From contig JBFWLP010000123.1 of assembly GCA_050252075.1 (NCBI GenBank), positions 1 to 8,134 on the forward strand: a stretch of 8,134 nt of DNA, read 5' to 3'. The position numbers were made by a program, and so were the translations under genes. The notes under the pieces are model-generated. The model was not told the DNA's origin. It saw nothing but the letters and a program-made list of their open reading frames with translations, and did not search any database. Shown here piece after piece: positions 1-6,959 of this stretch (its first letter is position 1; each line of letters starts with the position of its first letter). The DNA is from JAAYGT01 sp050252075 (GTDB lineage Bacteria; Pseudomonadota; Gammaproteobacteria; Burkholderiales; Burkholderiaceae_B).

Positions 1-365
1 TGATCGGCATCGTCAAGAAGAACGCCATCATGATGATCGACTTCGCCCTGGACGCGCAGCGGCATCGCGGCCTGGATCCACAGTCGGCCATTCACGAGGC
101 GGCGTTGCTGCGTTTCCGGCCTATTCTCATGACCACACTTGCCGCGCTGTTCAGTGCCTTGCCTTTGATGCTGGCAACCGGCGCGGGGTCCGAGCTGCGC
201 CAGCCTTTGGGTCTGGTCATGGTGGGCGGTTTGTTGTGCAGTCAGGTACTGACATTGTTCACGACCCCGGTCATTTACTTGTGGTTTGACCGCTTTACAC
301 GTTCCGGACGCGTCCGGTCCATGCCGCCCAGCAACGGCCGGCCGCCCGGGACACAGCAGCCATGA
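1..365 (+). CDS. RND efflux permease, MdtB/MuxB type, C-terminal fragment (5' end outside window)
   Basis: This is the last 120 codons of an inner-membrane proton-driven RND drug exporter; the reading frame is open from base 3 and stops with TGA at 363-365. The fragment begins in transmembrane helix 10 with IGIVKKNAIMM. Its second Lys (codon 18-20) matches the proton-relay Lys940 of AcrB. RFRPILMTT follows, whose first Thr corresponds to AcrB Thr978, and the LPLMLATGAG and LTLFTTPVIYL segments of helices 11-12 come next. By hand alignment about 68 of 97 residues are identical to the end of the next gene, so the two are tandem paralogues. The next gene starts inside this stop codon (ATGA). Two adjacent RND permeases are the hallmark of MdtBC/MuxBC systems, in which two different permeases form one heterotrimeric pump. 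From position I would call this the MdtB/MuxB partner, but the part that would confirm subunit identity is outside the window. Confidence 0.93.
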   Translation, partial: IGIVKKNAIMMIDFALDAQRHRGLDPQSAIHEAALLRFRPILMTTLAALFSALPLMLATGAGSELRQPLGLVMVGGLLCSQVLTLFTTPVIYLWFDRFTRSGRVRSMPPSNGRPPGTQQP

Positions 366-3300
366 GGTTTCTGGGGATCTTCATTCTGCGGCCGGTGGCC
401 ACCACCCTGTTCTGCATTGCCATGGTGCTGGCCGGTGGGGTGGCGTTCCTGTTCCTGCCGGTGGCGCCGTTGCCGCAAATCGATTTCCCCATGATTTCCG
501 TGACGGCCCGCCTGGCCGGCGCCAGCCCGGAAACCATGGCGTCCAGCGTGGCCACCCCGCTGGAGCAGTCGCTGGGCAATATTGCCGGATTGGAAGAAAT
601 GAGTTCGCGCAGCACCGAAGGCAATACGCGGATTACCCTGATGTTCGATGTGGATCGCGATATCAACGGCGCGGCGCGCGACGTGCAAGCGGCGATCAAC
701 GCGGCCCGAGGGTTGCTGCCCAGCAGCTTGCGCAGCAACCCCACGTATCGCAAAGTCAACCCGTCATCGGCGCCCATTATCGCGCTGGCCTTAACGTCGG
801 AGTCGGCGACCCAAGGCGAGCTCTATGACCTGGCGTCCACCGTGCTGGCCCAGAAAATCGCCCAGATTCCGGGGGTTGGCGAGGTGCAGGCGGGCGGCAG
901 CTCGCTGCCTGCCGTTCGTATCACACTGAATCCGGGCGCGTTGGTCAGTGCCGGCGTGGCGTTGGACGACGTGCGCCGTGCGTTGGCCGACGCCACTTTG
1001 CTGGGGCCCAACGGAGTGATCGAAAGCGCAGACACGCGGTGGATCGTCAGCTCGGGGGGGCAACTGACCCGGGCCGCCCAGTACCGGCCGCTGATCGTTG
1101 CCTGGCGCGACGGGGCGCCGATCCGGCTGCAGGATGTGGCGGCCGTCGAAGACTCGGTCGAGGATCTTTTCAACACGGGGTTTTTCAATGACCGTCAGGC
1201 GGTCTTGCTGATCGTTCGCCGGCAGGCCGACGCCAACATCATCGAGACGGTCGATGCCATTATGGCCCAGTTGCCCGCCCTGTCGGGCATGGTTCCGCCG
1301 CACGTCCGGCTGGATGTCGCCCAGGACCGCACACCCAGCATCCGGGCCACGATGCAAGAGGCTCAATTGACCTTGCTGATCGCCGTGGTGCTGGTGGTGG
1401 CGGTGGTTCTGGCGTTTCTGAAGAACCCGCGCGCCGCGCTGATTCCCGCCATTGCGGTACCGGCCTCGCTGATCACCACTTTCAGCTTCATGCTGTGGTT
1501 CAACTTCACGCTCAACACCTTGTCACTGATGGCGTTGATCGTGGCCACCGGTTTCGTGGTCGACGATGCCATTGTGGTGCTGGAAAATATCATGCGCTAC
1601 ATTGAGAAAGGCTTGCCTCCCCGGCGTGCCGCCTTGCGCGGGGTGCGCGAGGTGGGCTTTACGGTGCTGGCCATGAGCCTCTCGCTGGTGGCAGTGTTTA
1701 TTCCCATGCTGCTGATGGGCGGCTTGCCGGGCAGCCTGTTTCGCGAGTTTGCGGTCACGCTGTCGGTGGCCATCATCATTTCCTTGCTGGTTTCGTTAAC
1801 CCTCACCCCCATGATGTGCGCGCATTTGCTGCGTCGTGACGATGCAGCGGTTGCCCGGGCCGGTGTGTTCACCCGGTTCATGCGCGTACTCGGCGCAAAA
1901 TTCTGGACGGGCTATCAACGCTCGTTGCAATGGGCGCTGAATCACAGCCGGATCGTCATGGTGTTGCTGGTGGCGACAGTAGGGCTGAATGTTTATTTGT
2001 ATGCCGCCGTTCCCAAAGGTTTTTTTCCGCAGCAGGATACCGGCCAGCTGCTGGGGTTCTTCCGGGTGGATCAAGGCACGTCGTTTAAGGCAATGACCCC
2101 CAAGCTGGATGCCTTTCGCCAGATTCTGCTGAAGGATCCGGCCATTGACACCGTTACCGGATTTGCCGGCGGACGAGGCGGCAGCAACAGCAGTTTCCTC
2201 ATGATCCAGCTGAAACCGCTGAACGAGCGCGATGTCAGTGCCACCGACGTGGTGAACCGGCTGCGGGGGAAGTTCGATCATTTGCCGGGCGCTCGCCTGT
2301 TTCTGGTGCCGCAGCAGGATATCTACGTGGGAGGCAGTCAAAGCGGTTCGGGTTCTTACGAGTACAGCCTGCTTTCGGGCGACCTGGAATTGCTGCGCGT
2401 CTGGTTGCCAAGGGTGCAGCGGGCCATGGCCGTCTTGCCCGAGCTGGTCGATGTTGATTCCGATATTGAAGACAAAGGCACCCGCGTCGAGCTGATCGTT
2501 GATCGCGATGCCGCCGCCAGGCTGGGCGTGGACATGGCGCTGGTGGCGTCCACGCTCAACAATTCGTTCAGCCAGCGTCAGGTGGCCGTCATTTACGGGC
2601 CTTTGAACCAGTACCGTGTGGTGATGGGGGTGGATCCGCGCTTTGCCCAGGACGCGCAGGCGCTGAACGACGTGCAGGTTATAACGGCAAACGGAGATCG
2701 GGTGCCGCTTTCCGCGTTCACCCGGTTCGAGGTGGGCAATGCACCGTTAAGTGTCAGGCACAATGGGTTGTTCGCGGAAGAGGCCGTTTCCTTCAGTCTG
2801 GCGCCGGGCGTGTCTCTGGACCAGGCGATCGCCGCCATTGACACGGCGGTGGCCGAAATCGGCCTGCCGTCGCGGCAGATTCAGGCGGGCTACGCCGGCG
2901 CGGCCCAAGCCTTGCAAAAATCGCTGGCACAGCAGCCGTGGCTTATTCTGGGAGCGCTGGTCACCATGTACATTGTGCTGGGCATGCTGTATGAAAGCTA
3001 TATCCATCCGGTCACGATCTTGTCCACCCTGCCGTCGGCAGGCATTGGCGCCTTGCTGGCGCTGCTGTGGGTCGATGAGCCTTTCACGCTCATTGCCCTG
3101 ATCGGCGTTTTCCTGCTGATCGGTATCGTGAAAAAGAACGCCATCATGATGGTGGATTTTGCGCTGCTGGCCGAACGCCGGGACGGGCTGTCAACGCGCG
3201 ATGCCATTTACCAGGCATGCCTGGTGCGTTTCCGGCCCATTATGATGACGACTGTTTCCGCCTTGTTTGGTGCCTTGCCGCTGGTTCTGGCCACCGGGGC

Positions 3301-3469
3301 CGGTGTGGAAATGCGCCGCCCGCTGGGCCTGACGATTGTGGGCGGCCTGGTTCTCAGCCAGGTGCTGACGCTTTACACCACGCCTGTGGTGTATTTGTAT
3401 CTTGACCGGCTGCGGCGCTGGGCACAGCGTCGGCGCGGCGTAACGCCTGGAGGGCAACAGCTCGCATGA
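362..3469 (+). CDS. mdtC: RND multidrug efflux permease, MdtC/MuxC type
   Basis: This is a complete 1035-residue HAE1-type RND permease, the usual length for the family. It sits in the inner membrane and exchanges protons for drugs or amphiphiles, passing them through an adaptor to the outer membrane channel. The N-terminus MRFLGIFILRPVATT and the run around residues 33-70 (LPVAPLPQIDFP, GASPETMASSVATPLE) closely resemble E. coli MdtC as I recall it. Visible parts are TM1 at about 12-32, a first periplasmic porter/docking region to about 330, TM2-6 at about 335-490, TM7 at about 530-548, a second periplasmic region including PKGFFPQQDTG (551-561), and TM8-12 at about 857-1012. Proton-relay residues are intact: Asp401-Asp402 (VVDDAIVVLEN), Lys925 and Thr963, matching AcrB 407/408, 940 and 978. 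The start overlaps the previous stop (ATGA) and has no clear Shine-Dalgarno sequence, which fits translational coupling. The outer membrane gene follows with another ATGA overlap. Known MdtBC/MuxBC substrates include novobiocin, bile salts and some beta-lactams or macrolides; the substrates here are unknown. The Pseudomonas name would be muxC. Confidence 0.96.
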   Translation: MRFLGIFILRPVATTLFCIAMVLAGGVAFLFLPVAPLPQIDFPMISVTARLAGASPETMASSVATPLEQSLGNIAGLEEMSSRSTEGNTRITLMFDVDRDINGAARDVQAAINAARGLLPSSLRSNPTYRKVNPSSAPIIALALTSESATQGELYDLASTVLAQKIAQIPGVGEVQAGGSSLPAVRITLNPGALVSAGVALDDVRRALADATLLGPNGVIESADTRWIVSSGGQLTRAAQYRPLIVAWRDGAPIRLQDVAAVEDSVEDLFNTGFFNDRQAVLLIVRRQADANIIETVDAIMAQLPALSGMVPPHVRLDVAQDRTPSIRATMQEAQLTLLIAVVLVVAVVLAFLKNPRAALIPAIAVPASLITTFSFMLWFNFTLNTLSLMALIVATGFVVDDAIVVLENIMRYIEKGLPPRRAALRGVREVGFTVLAMSLSLVAVFIPMLLMGGLPGSLFREFAVTLSVAIIISLLVSLTLTPMMCAHLLRRDDAAVARAGVFTRFMRVLGAKFWTGYQRSLQWALNHSRIVMVLLVATVGLNVYLYAAVPKGFFPQQDTGQLLGFFRVDQGTSFKAMTPKLDAFRQILLKDPAIDTVTGFAGGRGGSNSSFLMIQLKPLNERDVSATDVVNRLRGKFDHLPGARLFLVPQQDIYVGGSQSGSGSYEYSLLSGDLELLRVWLPRVQRAMAVLPELVDVDSDIEDKGTRVELIVDRDAAARLGVDMALVASTLNNSFSQRQVAVIYGPLNQYRVVMGVDPRFAQDAQALNDVQVITANGDRVPLSAFTRFEVGNAPLSVRHNGLFAEEAVSFSLAPGVSLDQAIAAIDTAVAEIGLPSRQIQAGYAGAAQALQKSLAQQPWLILGALVTMYIVLGMLYESYIHPVTILSTLPSAGIGALLALLWVDEPFTLIALIGVFLLIGIVKKNAIMMVDFALLAERRDGLSTRDAIYQACLVRFRPIMMTTVSALFGALPLVLATGAGVEMRRPLGLTIVGGLVLSQVLTLYTTPVVYLYLDRLRRWAQRRRGVTPGGQQLA
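3449..3453 (+). promoter_or_regulatory. Likely ribosome binding site for the outer membrane factor gene
   Basis: GGAGG lies inside the last codons of the permease gene, 12 bases before the ATG at 3466 and 21 before the in-frame ATG at 3475. The spacing is long but favours 3466, which also gives the ATGA overlap with the permease stop. Confidence 0.5.
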
Positions 3470-4914
3470 TCCGCATGAAACGAATGACCCTGGCTGCACT
3501 CTTTGCCGTCTTGTCAGGTTGCGCGGTGGGCCCCGACTACCGGCAACCCGTGGCGGTGACGGGCGACGCCTTCAAGCAAATCGCCCGCCTCACTCAGGCC
3601 CAGCGCACGGATGATCCGGCGAACCGGGGGTGGGTGCCGGTGGATTCGTCCCGGTCGGCGCTGGCGCCGCAATGGTGGCTGGCGTTTGACGATACGACCC
3701 TGGACGGACTCATGGCGCGGCTGAACGCCGATAACCTGACGATTGCGCAGGCCGAGGCCCAGTACCGTCGCGCCCAGGCCGCTTTGCAGCAAACCCGGGC
3801 GGGATTTTTCCCCACGCTGGGCGGCAATGCATCGGTCACGCGTTCGGGAACCGGCGCCGGTGACACGTCCAGCACGGGCAATGACTACAGCGTATCCGGT
3901 GCCGTCAGCTGGGAACCGGACCTGTGGGGGCGCGTGCGCCGCTCGGTGCAGGGTTCCCAGGCAGCGCTTCAGGCCAGTGCCGCCGACGTAGCGGCGGTGC
4001 GGTTGAGCCTGCAGTCGACGCTGGCCCAAACCTATTTCCGGGTGCTGTCGGCCGATGCCCAGGCCCGCTTGCTGGACAGTACGGTCAATGCGTATGCCCG
4101 GTCACTGGCCATGGTGGAAAATCGCTTGCGTGTCGGCACGGTGCCGCAATCGGATGTCGAGGCGGCCCGAACCCAGCTGGAGAACGCCCGGGCGCGGTTG
4201 CTGGCCCAGCAGCGCGACCGGGCGCAACTTGAGAATGCCCTGGCCGTGCTGCTGGGTGTGCCGCCCTCGTCATTTTCGCTGAGCGGCGCTCGCAGCTTGC
4301 CGTCAGTGCCCACTGTGCCGGTGGGCTTGCCGGCGCAATTGCTGCAACGGCGGCCCGACGTCGTGGCCCAGGAAAGGCGCGTTGCGCAGGCCAACGCACA
4401 GATTGGTGTGGCGCAAGCCGCGTGGTTTCCCGACCTGACCTTGAGCGCCCAGGCCGGCTTTCGCAGCGGTCAGTGGGCGCAGTGGCTGACGGCGCCGGCC
4501 AGTTTCTGGGCACTGGGGCCTGCGCTGGCGTTAACGCTGTTTGACGGCGGTGCCCGCGAAGCACAGCTTCAGGATGCCCGTGCCGCCTATGACGAAGCCG
4601 TGGCAGGGTATCGTCAAACCGTGCTCGATGCCCTGCGTGAAGTCGAGGATTATCTGGTGGCGCTGGATCTGCTGGGTCAGGAGCAGCGTGTCCAGGAGCG
4701 TGCGCTGACGGCCGCCCGTTCCTCGTTGCGGCTGACACAGAATCAGTTTGATGCGGGGCTTATTGATTACCTGAGCGTGGTGCAGGTGGAAACGGCGGCC
4801 TTCGATGCCGAACGCGAGGCCCTGGGTTTGCAGCTGGACCGTCTGCTGGCCGGTGTTCAGTTGGTAACGGCTCTGGGGGGCGGCTGGGAGGCTTCCTCTA
4901 GCCCGGGTGAATGA
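3466..4914 (+). CDS. Outer membrane efflux lipoprotein, NodT/OpmB family (TolC-like channel)
   Basis: This is a 482-residue outer membrane factor, full length for the NodT group. It would trimerise into the outer-membrane channel and periplasmic tunnel that completes the RND pump. A short basic N-terminus and hydrophobic stretch end in the lipobox LSGC, so Cys19 is the predicted lipidated first residue of the mature protein, and VGPDYRQP directly after it is typical of the family. Two OEP repeats are visible at about 69-262 and 288-469. They carry family signatures: QWWLAFDD (69-76), WEPDLWGRVRRS (149-160), LLQRRPDVVAQERRVAQANAQIG (292-314, described in part), AAWFPDLTLSA (318-328) and LFDGG (358-362). 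Long Ala/Gln/Arg-rich helices supply the coiled coils. The start at 3466 overlaps the permease stop; an alternative in-frame ATG at 3475 would leave the lipobox intact. The last 17 bases overlap the end of the convergent LysR gene, and no intrinsic terminator is visible. Confidence 0.95.
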   Translation: MIRMKRMTLAALFAVLSGCAVGPDYRQPVAVTGDAFKQIARLTQAQRTDDPANRGWVPVDSSRSALAPQWWLAFDDTTLDGLMARLNADNLTIAQAEAQYRRAQAALQQTRAGFFPTLGGNASVTRSGTGAGDTSSTGNDYSVSGAVSWEPDLWGRVRRSVQGSQAALQASAADVAAVRLSLQSTLAQTYFRVLSADAQARLLDSTVNAYARSLAMVENRLRVGTVPQSDVEAARTQLENARARLLAQQRDRAQLENALAVLLGVPPSSFSLSGARSLPSVPTVPVGLPAQLLQRRPDVVAQERRVAQANAQIGVAQAAWFPDLTLSAQAGFRSGQWAQWLTAPASFWALGPALALTLFDGGAREAQLQDARAAYDEAVAGYRQTVLDALREVEDYLVALDLLGQEQRVQERALTAARSSLRLTQNQFDAGLIDYLSVVQVETAAFDAEREALGLQLDRLLAGVQLVTALGGGWEASSSPGE

Positions 4915-5851
4915 GCGATGACACGCTGTCACGGATCAGCTGGAACAGGCAATTGGCGGCCGGCGTGGGCGGCGCATCGCGCAACGTAATAATGCCCACG
5001 GGTGGCAGTGCAAGCCGCGGCTCTACATTCAGCATCGACAGCCCGAAACGTTTCGACAGGTAGTGTGCGGCATCGGCCCGCAGCGCCGTCACCAAACCCG
5101 ATTGTTCGGCCACCACGGCGCCAATCAACGGCACGATGCTGGTTTCCAGGTAGGGAACCGGCAATGGAAGCTGCAGTTCAGTGAAGGTTTGCCTGAGACT
5201 GTTGCGTACCAGCGAGTCTTCCGACGGCAGCACCCAGTCGCTGTCGGTCAGGTCGGCGAGCGTGTAGGTGCGCCCGGCATTGAGCGTTGCCGGGTGGGCA
5301 ATGAACCTGACCTCGTCGGGATACAGAATCTGCACATGGATTTGCTGTACATCGGCATCGGAAAGATTGGGAGGCAGACTGCCGACCACATACTCAATAT
5401 CGCCGTCTTTCAGTTTCTGGAACAGCGCACTGGCAATGGTGTCGACCACCTTGACCTGGATTTCGGGATAAAGCCGTGCAAGTTGCGCAAACGGCTTGGC
5501 CAGCAACGATACGCCGGTGAATGAGGGAACGCCGATTCGCAGGACCTCGTTGCGGCGCTGATTGTGGCGCTGTGCGCTGATCGACAATCGATTGAGCTGG
5601 CCCAGTATGAGCAAGGCCGGCTGAACCAACGACTGCCCAAAGGCATTGAGCACCACGCCGTCGCTGCGCCGGTCGAAGACAGGCGCGTTCATGGCGCTTT
5701 CCAGCTCCCGGGCCATTTTGCTGACAGCCGGCTGGCTGAGCGCCATTTCATCGGCAAGGGTGCGAAAGGATTTCCCGTTGGCCACCCCGCACAGCAATAC
5801 CAGCTGTTTGAAGCGAAGCCGGCCGAGCAGGGAAGGGGCAGGCTCGTGCAT
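4898..5851 (-). CDS. LysR-type transcriptional regulator
   Basis: This is a 317-residue LysR-family regulator, normal length. The N-terminal winged helix-turn-helix spans about residues 11-70, with the recognition part LADEMALSQPAVSKMARELE (32-51) and the usual FDRRSDGVVLNAFG wing (59-72). A linker helix follows to about 100, and a periplasmic-binding-protein-like effector domain begins at LRIGVPSFTG (104-113) and ends near 310. LysR proteins usually act as tetramers, bind the promoter shared with the divergent target gene, repress their own gene and activate the target when a small-molecule inducer binds. Divergence from the Bug/CoA-transferase genes suggests it controls them, with a carboxylate or CoA-related inducer (inference). 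The ATG at 5851 is the most upstream start possible: an in-frame TAG lies eight codons before it with no start codon between. No Shine-Dalgarno sequence is visible, so the leader may be very short. Its 3' end overlaps the efflux lipoprotein gene by 17 bases. Confidence 0.94.
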   Translation of the reverse strand: MHEPAPSLLGRLRFKQLVLLCGVANGKSFRTLADEMALSQPAVSKMARELESAMNAPVFDRRSDGVVLNAFGQSLVQPALLILGQLNRLSISAQRHNQRRNEVLRIGVPSFTGVSLLAKPFAQLARLYPEIQVKVVDTIASALFQKLKDGDIEYVVGSLPPNLSDADVQQIHVQILYPDEVRFIAHPATLNAGRTYTLADLTDSDWVLPSEDSLVRNSLRQTFTELQLPLPVPYLETSIVPLIGAVVAEQSGLVTALRADAAHYLSKRFGLSMLNVEPRLALPPVGIITLRDAPPTPAANCLFQLIRDSVSSLIHPG

Positions 5852-5860
5852 GGTTAACCA
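5851..5860. promoter_or_regulatory. Perfect 10-base palindrome at the LysR gene start (candidate operator)
   Basis: TGGTTAACCA is its own reverse complement; its first base is the complement of the A of the LysR start codon. The half-site GGTTAA recurs at 5895-5900, 43 bases on (about four helical turns), so two regulator contacts on one DNA face are possible. It does not fit the T-N11-A LysR box exactly, so assignment as an operator is inference. Confidence 0.35.
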
Positions 5861-5882
5861 AAAGTGATCAAACTATCATAAT
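5854..5882 (+). promoter_or_regulatory. Candidate sigma70-type promoter for the Bug/CoA-transferase genes
   Basis: TTAACC (5854-5859, four of six matches to TTGACA) is followed after exactly 17 bases by CATAAT (5877-5882, five of six to TATAAT). Transcription would begin near 5889, giving a leader of about 88 bases. On the - strand TATGAT (5880-5875) overlaps the same -10 and could serve the LysR gene, with a transcript start about 17 bases before its ATG, but no good -35 lies upstream of it. A promoter farther downstream cannot be excluded, since LysR-activated promoters often have poor -35 boxes. Confidence 0.35.
5865..5878. promoter_or_regulatory. Dyad TGAT-N6-ATCA in the divergent promoter region
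   Basis: This is an imperfect palindrome of 14 bases centred between 5871 and 5872, in the AT-rich part of the spacer and between the candidate -35 and -10 elements for the Bug gene. LysR proteins commonly bind dyads of about this size in divergent spacers, usually with a T-N11-A core; here the outer T to A spacing is N12. The position suggests regulation of both directions, but binding is not shown by sequence alone. Confidence 0.35.
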
Positions 5883-5964
5883 AAGTCAATTTTCGGTTAA
5901 GTGTATTGCAGGTACGCTTCTGAACCAAGCTCTTGCCGGTCGGCATGGGCCACCTGTTCAGATC

Positions 5965-5970
5965 AAGGAG
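5965..5970 (+). promoter_or_regulatory. Ribosome binding site of the Bug protein gene
   Basis: AAGGAG lies six bases before the ATG at 5977, a near-ideal Shine-Dalgarno position. It fixes the start and contrasts with the absence of such a site before the LysR gene and the CoA-transferase gene. Confidence 0.8.
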
Positions 5971-5976
5971 ACACAG

Positions 5977-6951
5977 ATGCCATTTCTTAAAACAACACTG
6001 GCCGCCGCCGCCCTGGCGTTATTGATGCCGCTGCCGGGCACCGCCCAAACCGCCTGGCCCGAGAAGCCGGTGAACATTGTGGTGCCTTTCCCTCCAGGAG
6101 GGGCGACCGATGTCATGGCGCGCATGCTGGCGCCAAAAATTGAACAAACCATCGGTCAAACCGTTGTCATCCAGAACAAAGCCGGGGCCGGTGGCAGCGT
6201 GGGCACGCAATCGGTGGCCCGCTCGGAAAATGACGGCTACACCTTTTTGTGGGGTACGGTGGCCACGCACGGCATCGGCCCCAGCGTGTACAAAAAGCTG
6301 CCCTACGATCCGGCCAAAGATTTTGCGCCGGTAGTGCATGTCGTGAATCAGCCGTATGTGCTGGTGGTGCATCCGTCCACGGGGGTCGGCACGCTGAAAG
6401 AATTTATTGAAAAGGCCCAGGCTAATCCGGGCAGTGTTTCGGTGGCGTCTGCCGGACAAGGGACGGGTGCGCACATGATTCTGGAGAAATTCCAGTCGGA
6501 AGTGGATGCCGATTTTCTCAACGTGCCATACAAGGGGGCGGGCCCGGCCATGACCGACCTGGTGGGCGGGCAGGTTCAGGCGGCGTTCGATGTCATTCTT
6601 ACGACCGTTCCGTTTATCGAGAGCAAACGCGTTGTCCCGCTGGCGGTTACCAGTGATACACGCTCCCCCACCTTGCCCGATGTTCCCACCCTGGCCGAGT
6701 CCGGGCTGAAAGGGTTCGCCGCCGTGGGCTGGAATGGTTTGTTTGCACCCGCGGGAACTCCTCAGGCCATTATCGACAAAATGAACCAGGCTGTGAACGC
6801 CGCGCTGGCGGATCCGCAGATCAAGGAACGCATTCTGAAGGACGGTTCCATACCCAAGGGGGGGACACCGCAACAGTTCACGTCGTTTGTGGCCGACGAG
6901 CTGGCCAACTGGAGTCAGGTCGCCCGGAAAGCCGGCGTTTCACTGGATTGA
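5977..6951 (+). CDS. Bug family (TctC-like) tripartite tricarboxylate-type periplasmic binding protein
   Basis: This is a 324-residue periplasmic solute receptor of the Bug/TctC family, normal length. A Sec signal peptide covers about residues 1-23: a basic residue at 5, a hydrophobic core at 8-19, then GTA before the probable cleavage after Ala23. The mature protein opens with the family signature WPEKPVNIVVPFPPGGATD (27-45), followed by KAGAGGSVG (68-76), DGYTFLWG (86-93), the second ligand-loop segment ASAGQGTGAHM (157-167) and VPYKGAGPAMTDLVGGQV (183-200). Bug proteins bind small carboxylates or similar polar ligands between two lobes using these loops. No TctA/TctB membrane partners are visible in the window; orphan Bug genes are common in Bordetella-like genomes, where the receptor may share a transporter or act in sensing. 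The gene heads an apparent operon with a CoA-transferase and is divergent from a LysR regulator, suggesting carboxylate uptake. The ligand cannot be named from the sequence. Confidence 0.95.
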   Translation: MPFLKTTLAAAALALLMPLPGTAQTAWPEKPVNIVVPFPPGGATDVMARMLAPKIEQTIGQTVVIQNKAGAGGSVGTQSVARSENDGYTFLWGTVATHGIGPSVYKKLPYDPAKDFAPVVHVVNQPYVLVVHPSTGVGTLKEFIEKAQANPGSVSVASAGQGTGAHMILEKFQSEVDADFLNVPYKGAGPAMTDLVGGQVQAAFDVILTTVPFIESKRVVPLAVTSDTRSPTLPDVPTLAESGLKGFAAVGWNGLFAPAGTPQAIIDKMNQAVNAALADPQIKERILKDGSIPKGGTPQQFTSFVADELANWSQVARKAGVSLD

Positions 6952-6959
6952 TACCCGCC

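Noticed and set aside
286..828. 180-codon + strand frame bridging the two permease genes
   Set aside because: It overlaps both confirmed permease frames in another phase, and its Gly/Arg/His-rich translation is low complexity with no family resemblance.
2020..2026. Run of seven T in the permease gene that fits a -1 slippery pattern
   Set aside because: It encodes the conserved PKGFFP motif of RND permeases, the frame continues normally for the full family length, and no downstream stimulatory structure was evident.
1796..2341. 181-codon - strand open frame inside the second permease gene
   Set aside because: The opposite strand encodes conserved RND segments through this whole interval, and no start signal or domain supports an antisense gene.
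4085..4738. 217-codon open frame on the - strand inside the outer membrane lipoprotein gene
   Set aside because: Its Pro/Ala/Arg-rich translation has no motifs, and the + strand frame is an unmistakable NodT-family protein; it is a GC-driven shadow.
4919..4931. Inverted repeat TGACA-CGC-TGTCA just past the efflux operon end, considered as a terminator
   Set aside because: The stem is only five base pairs, no T-run follows on either strand, and it lies within the LysR coding sequence.
5934..5945. Small hairpin TGCC-GGTC-GGCA in the Bug gene leader, considered as a riboswitch or attenuator
   Set aside because: A four-base-pair stem in a leader of under 100 bases, without alternative pairings or a T-run, is too weak to support such a call.
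6019..6873. 284-codon open frame on the - strand, antisense to the Bug gene
   Set aside because: It lies entirely within a clearly identified gene, has a His/Arg/Gly-rich composition typical of reversed GC-rich coding sequence, and shows no recognisable domain.
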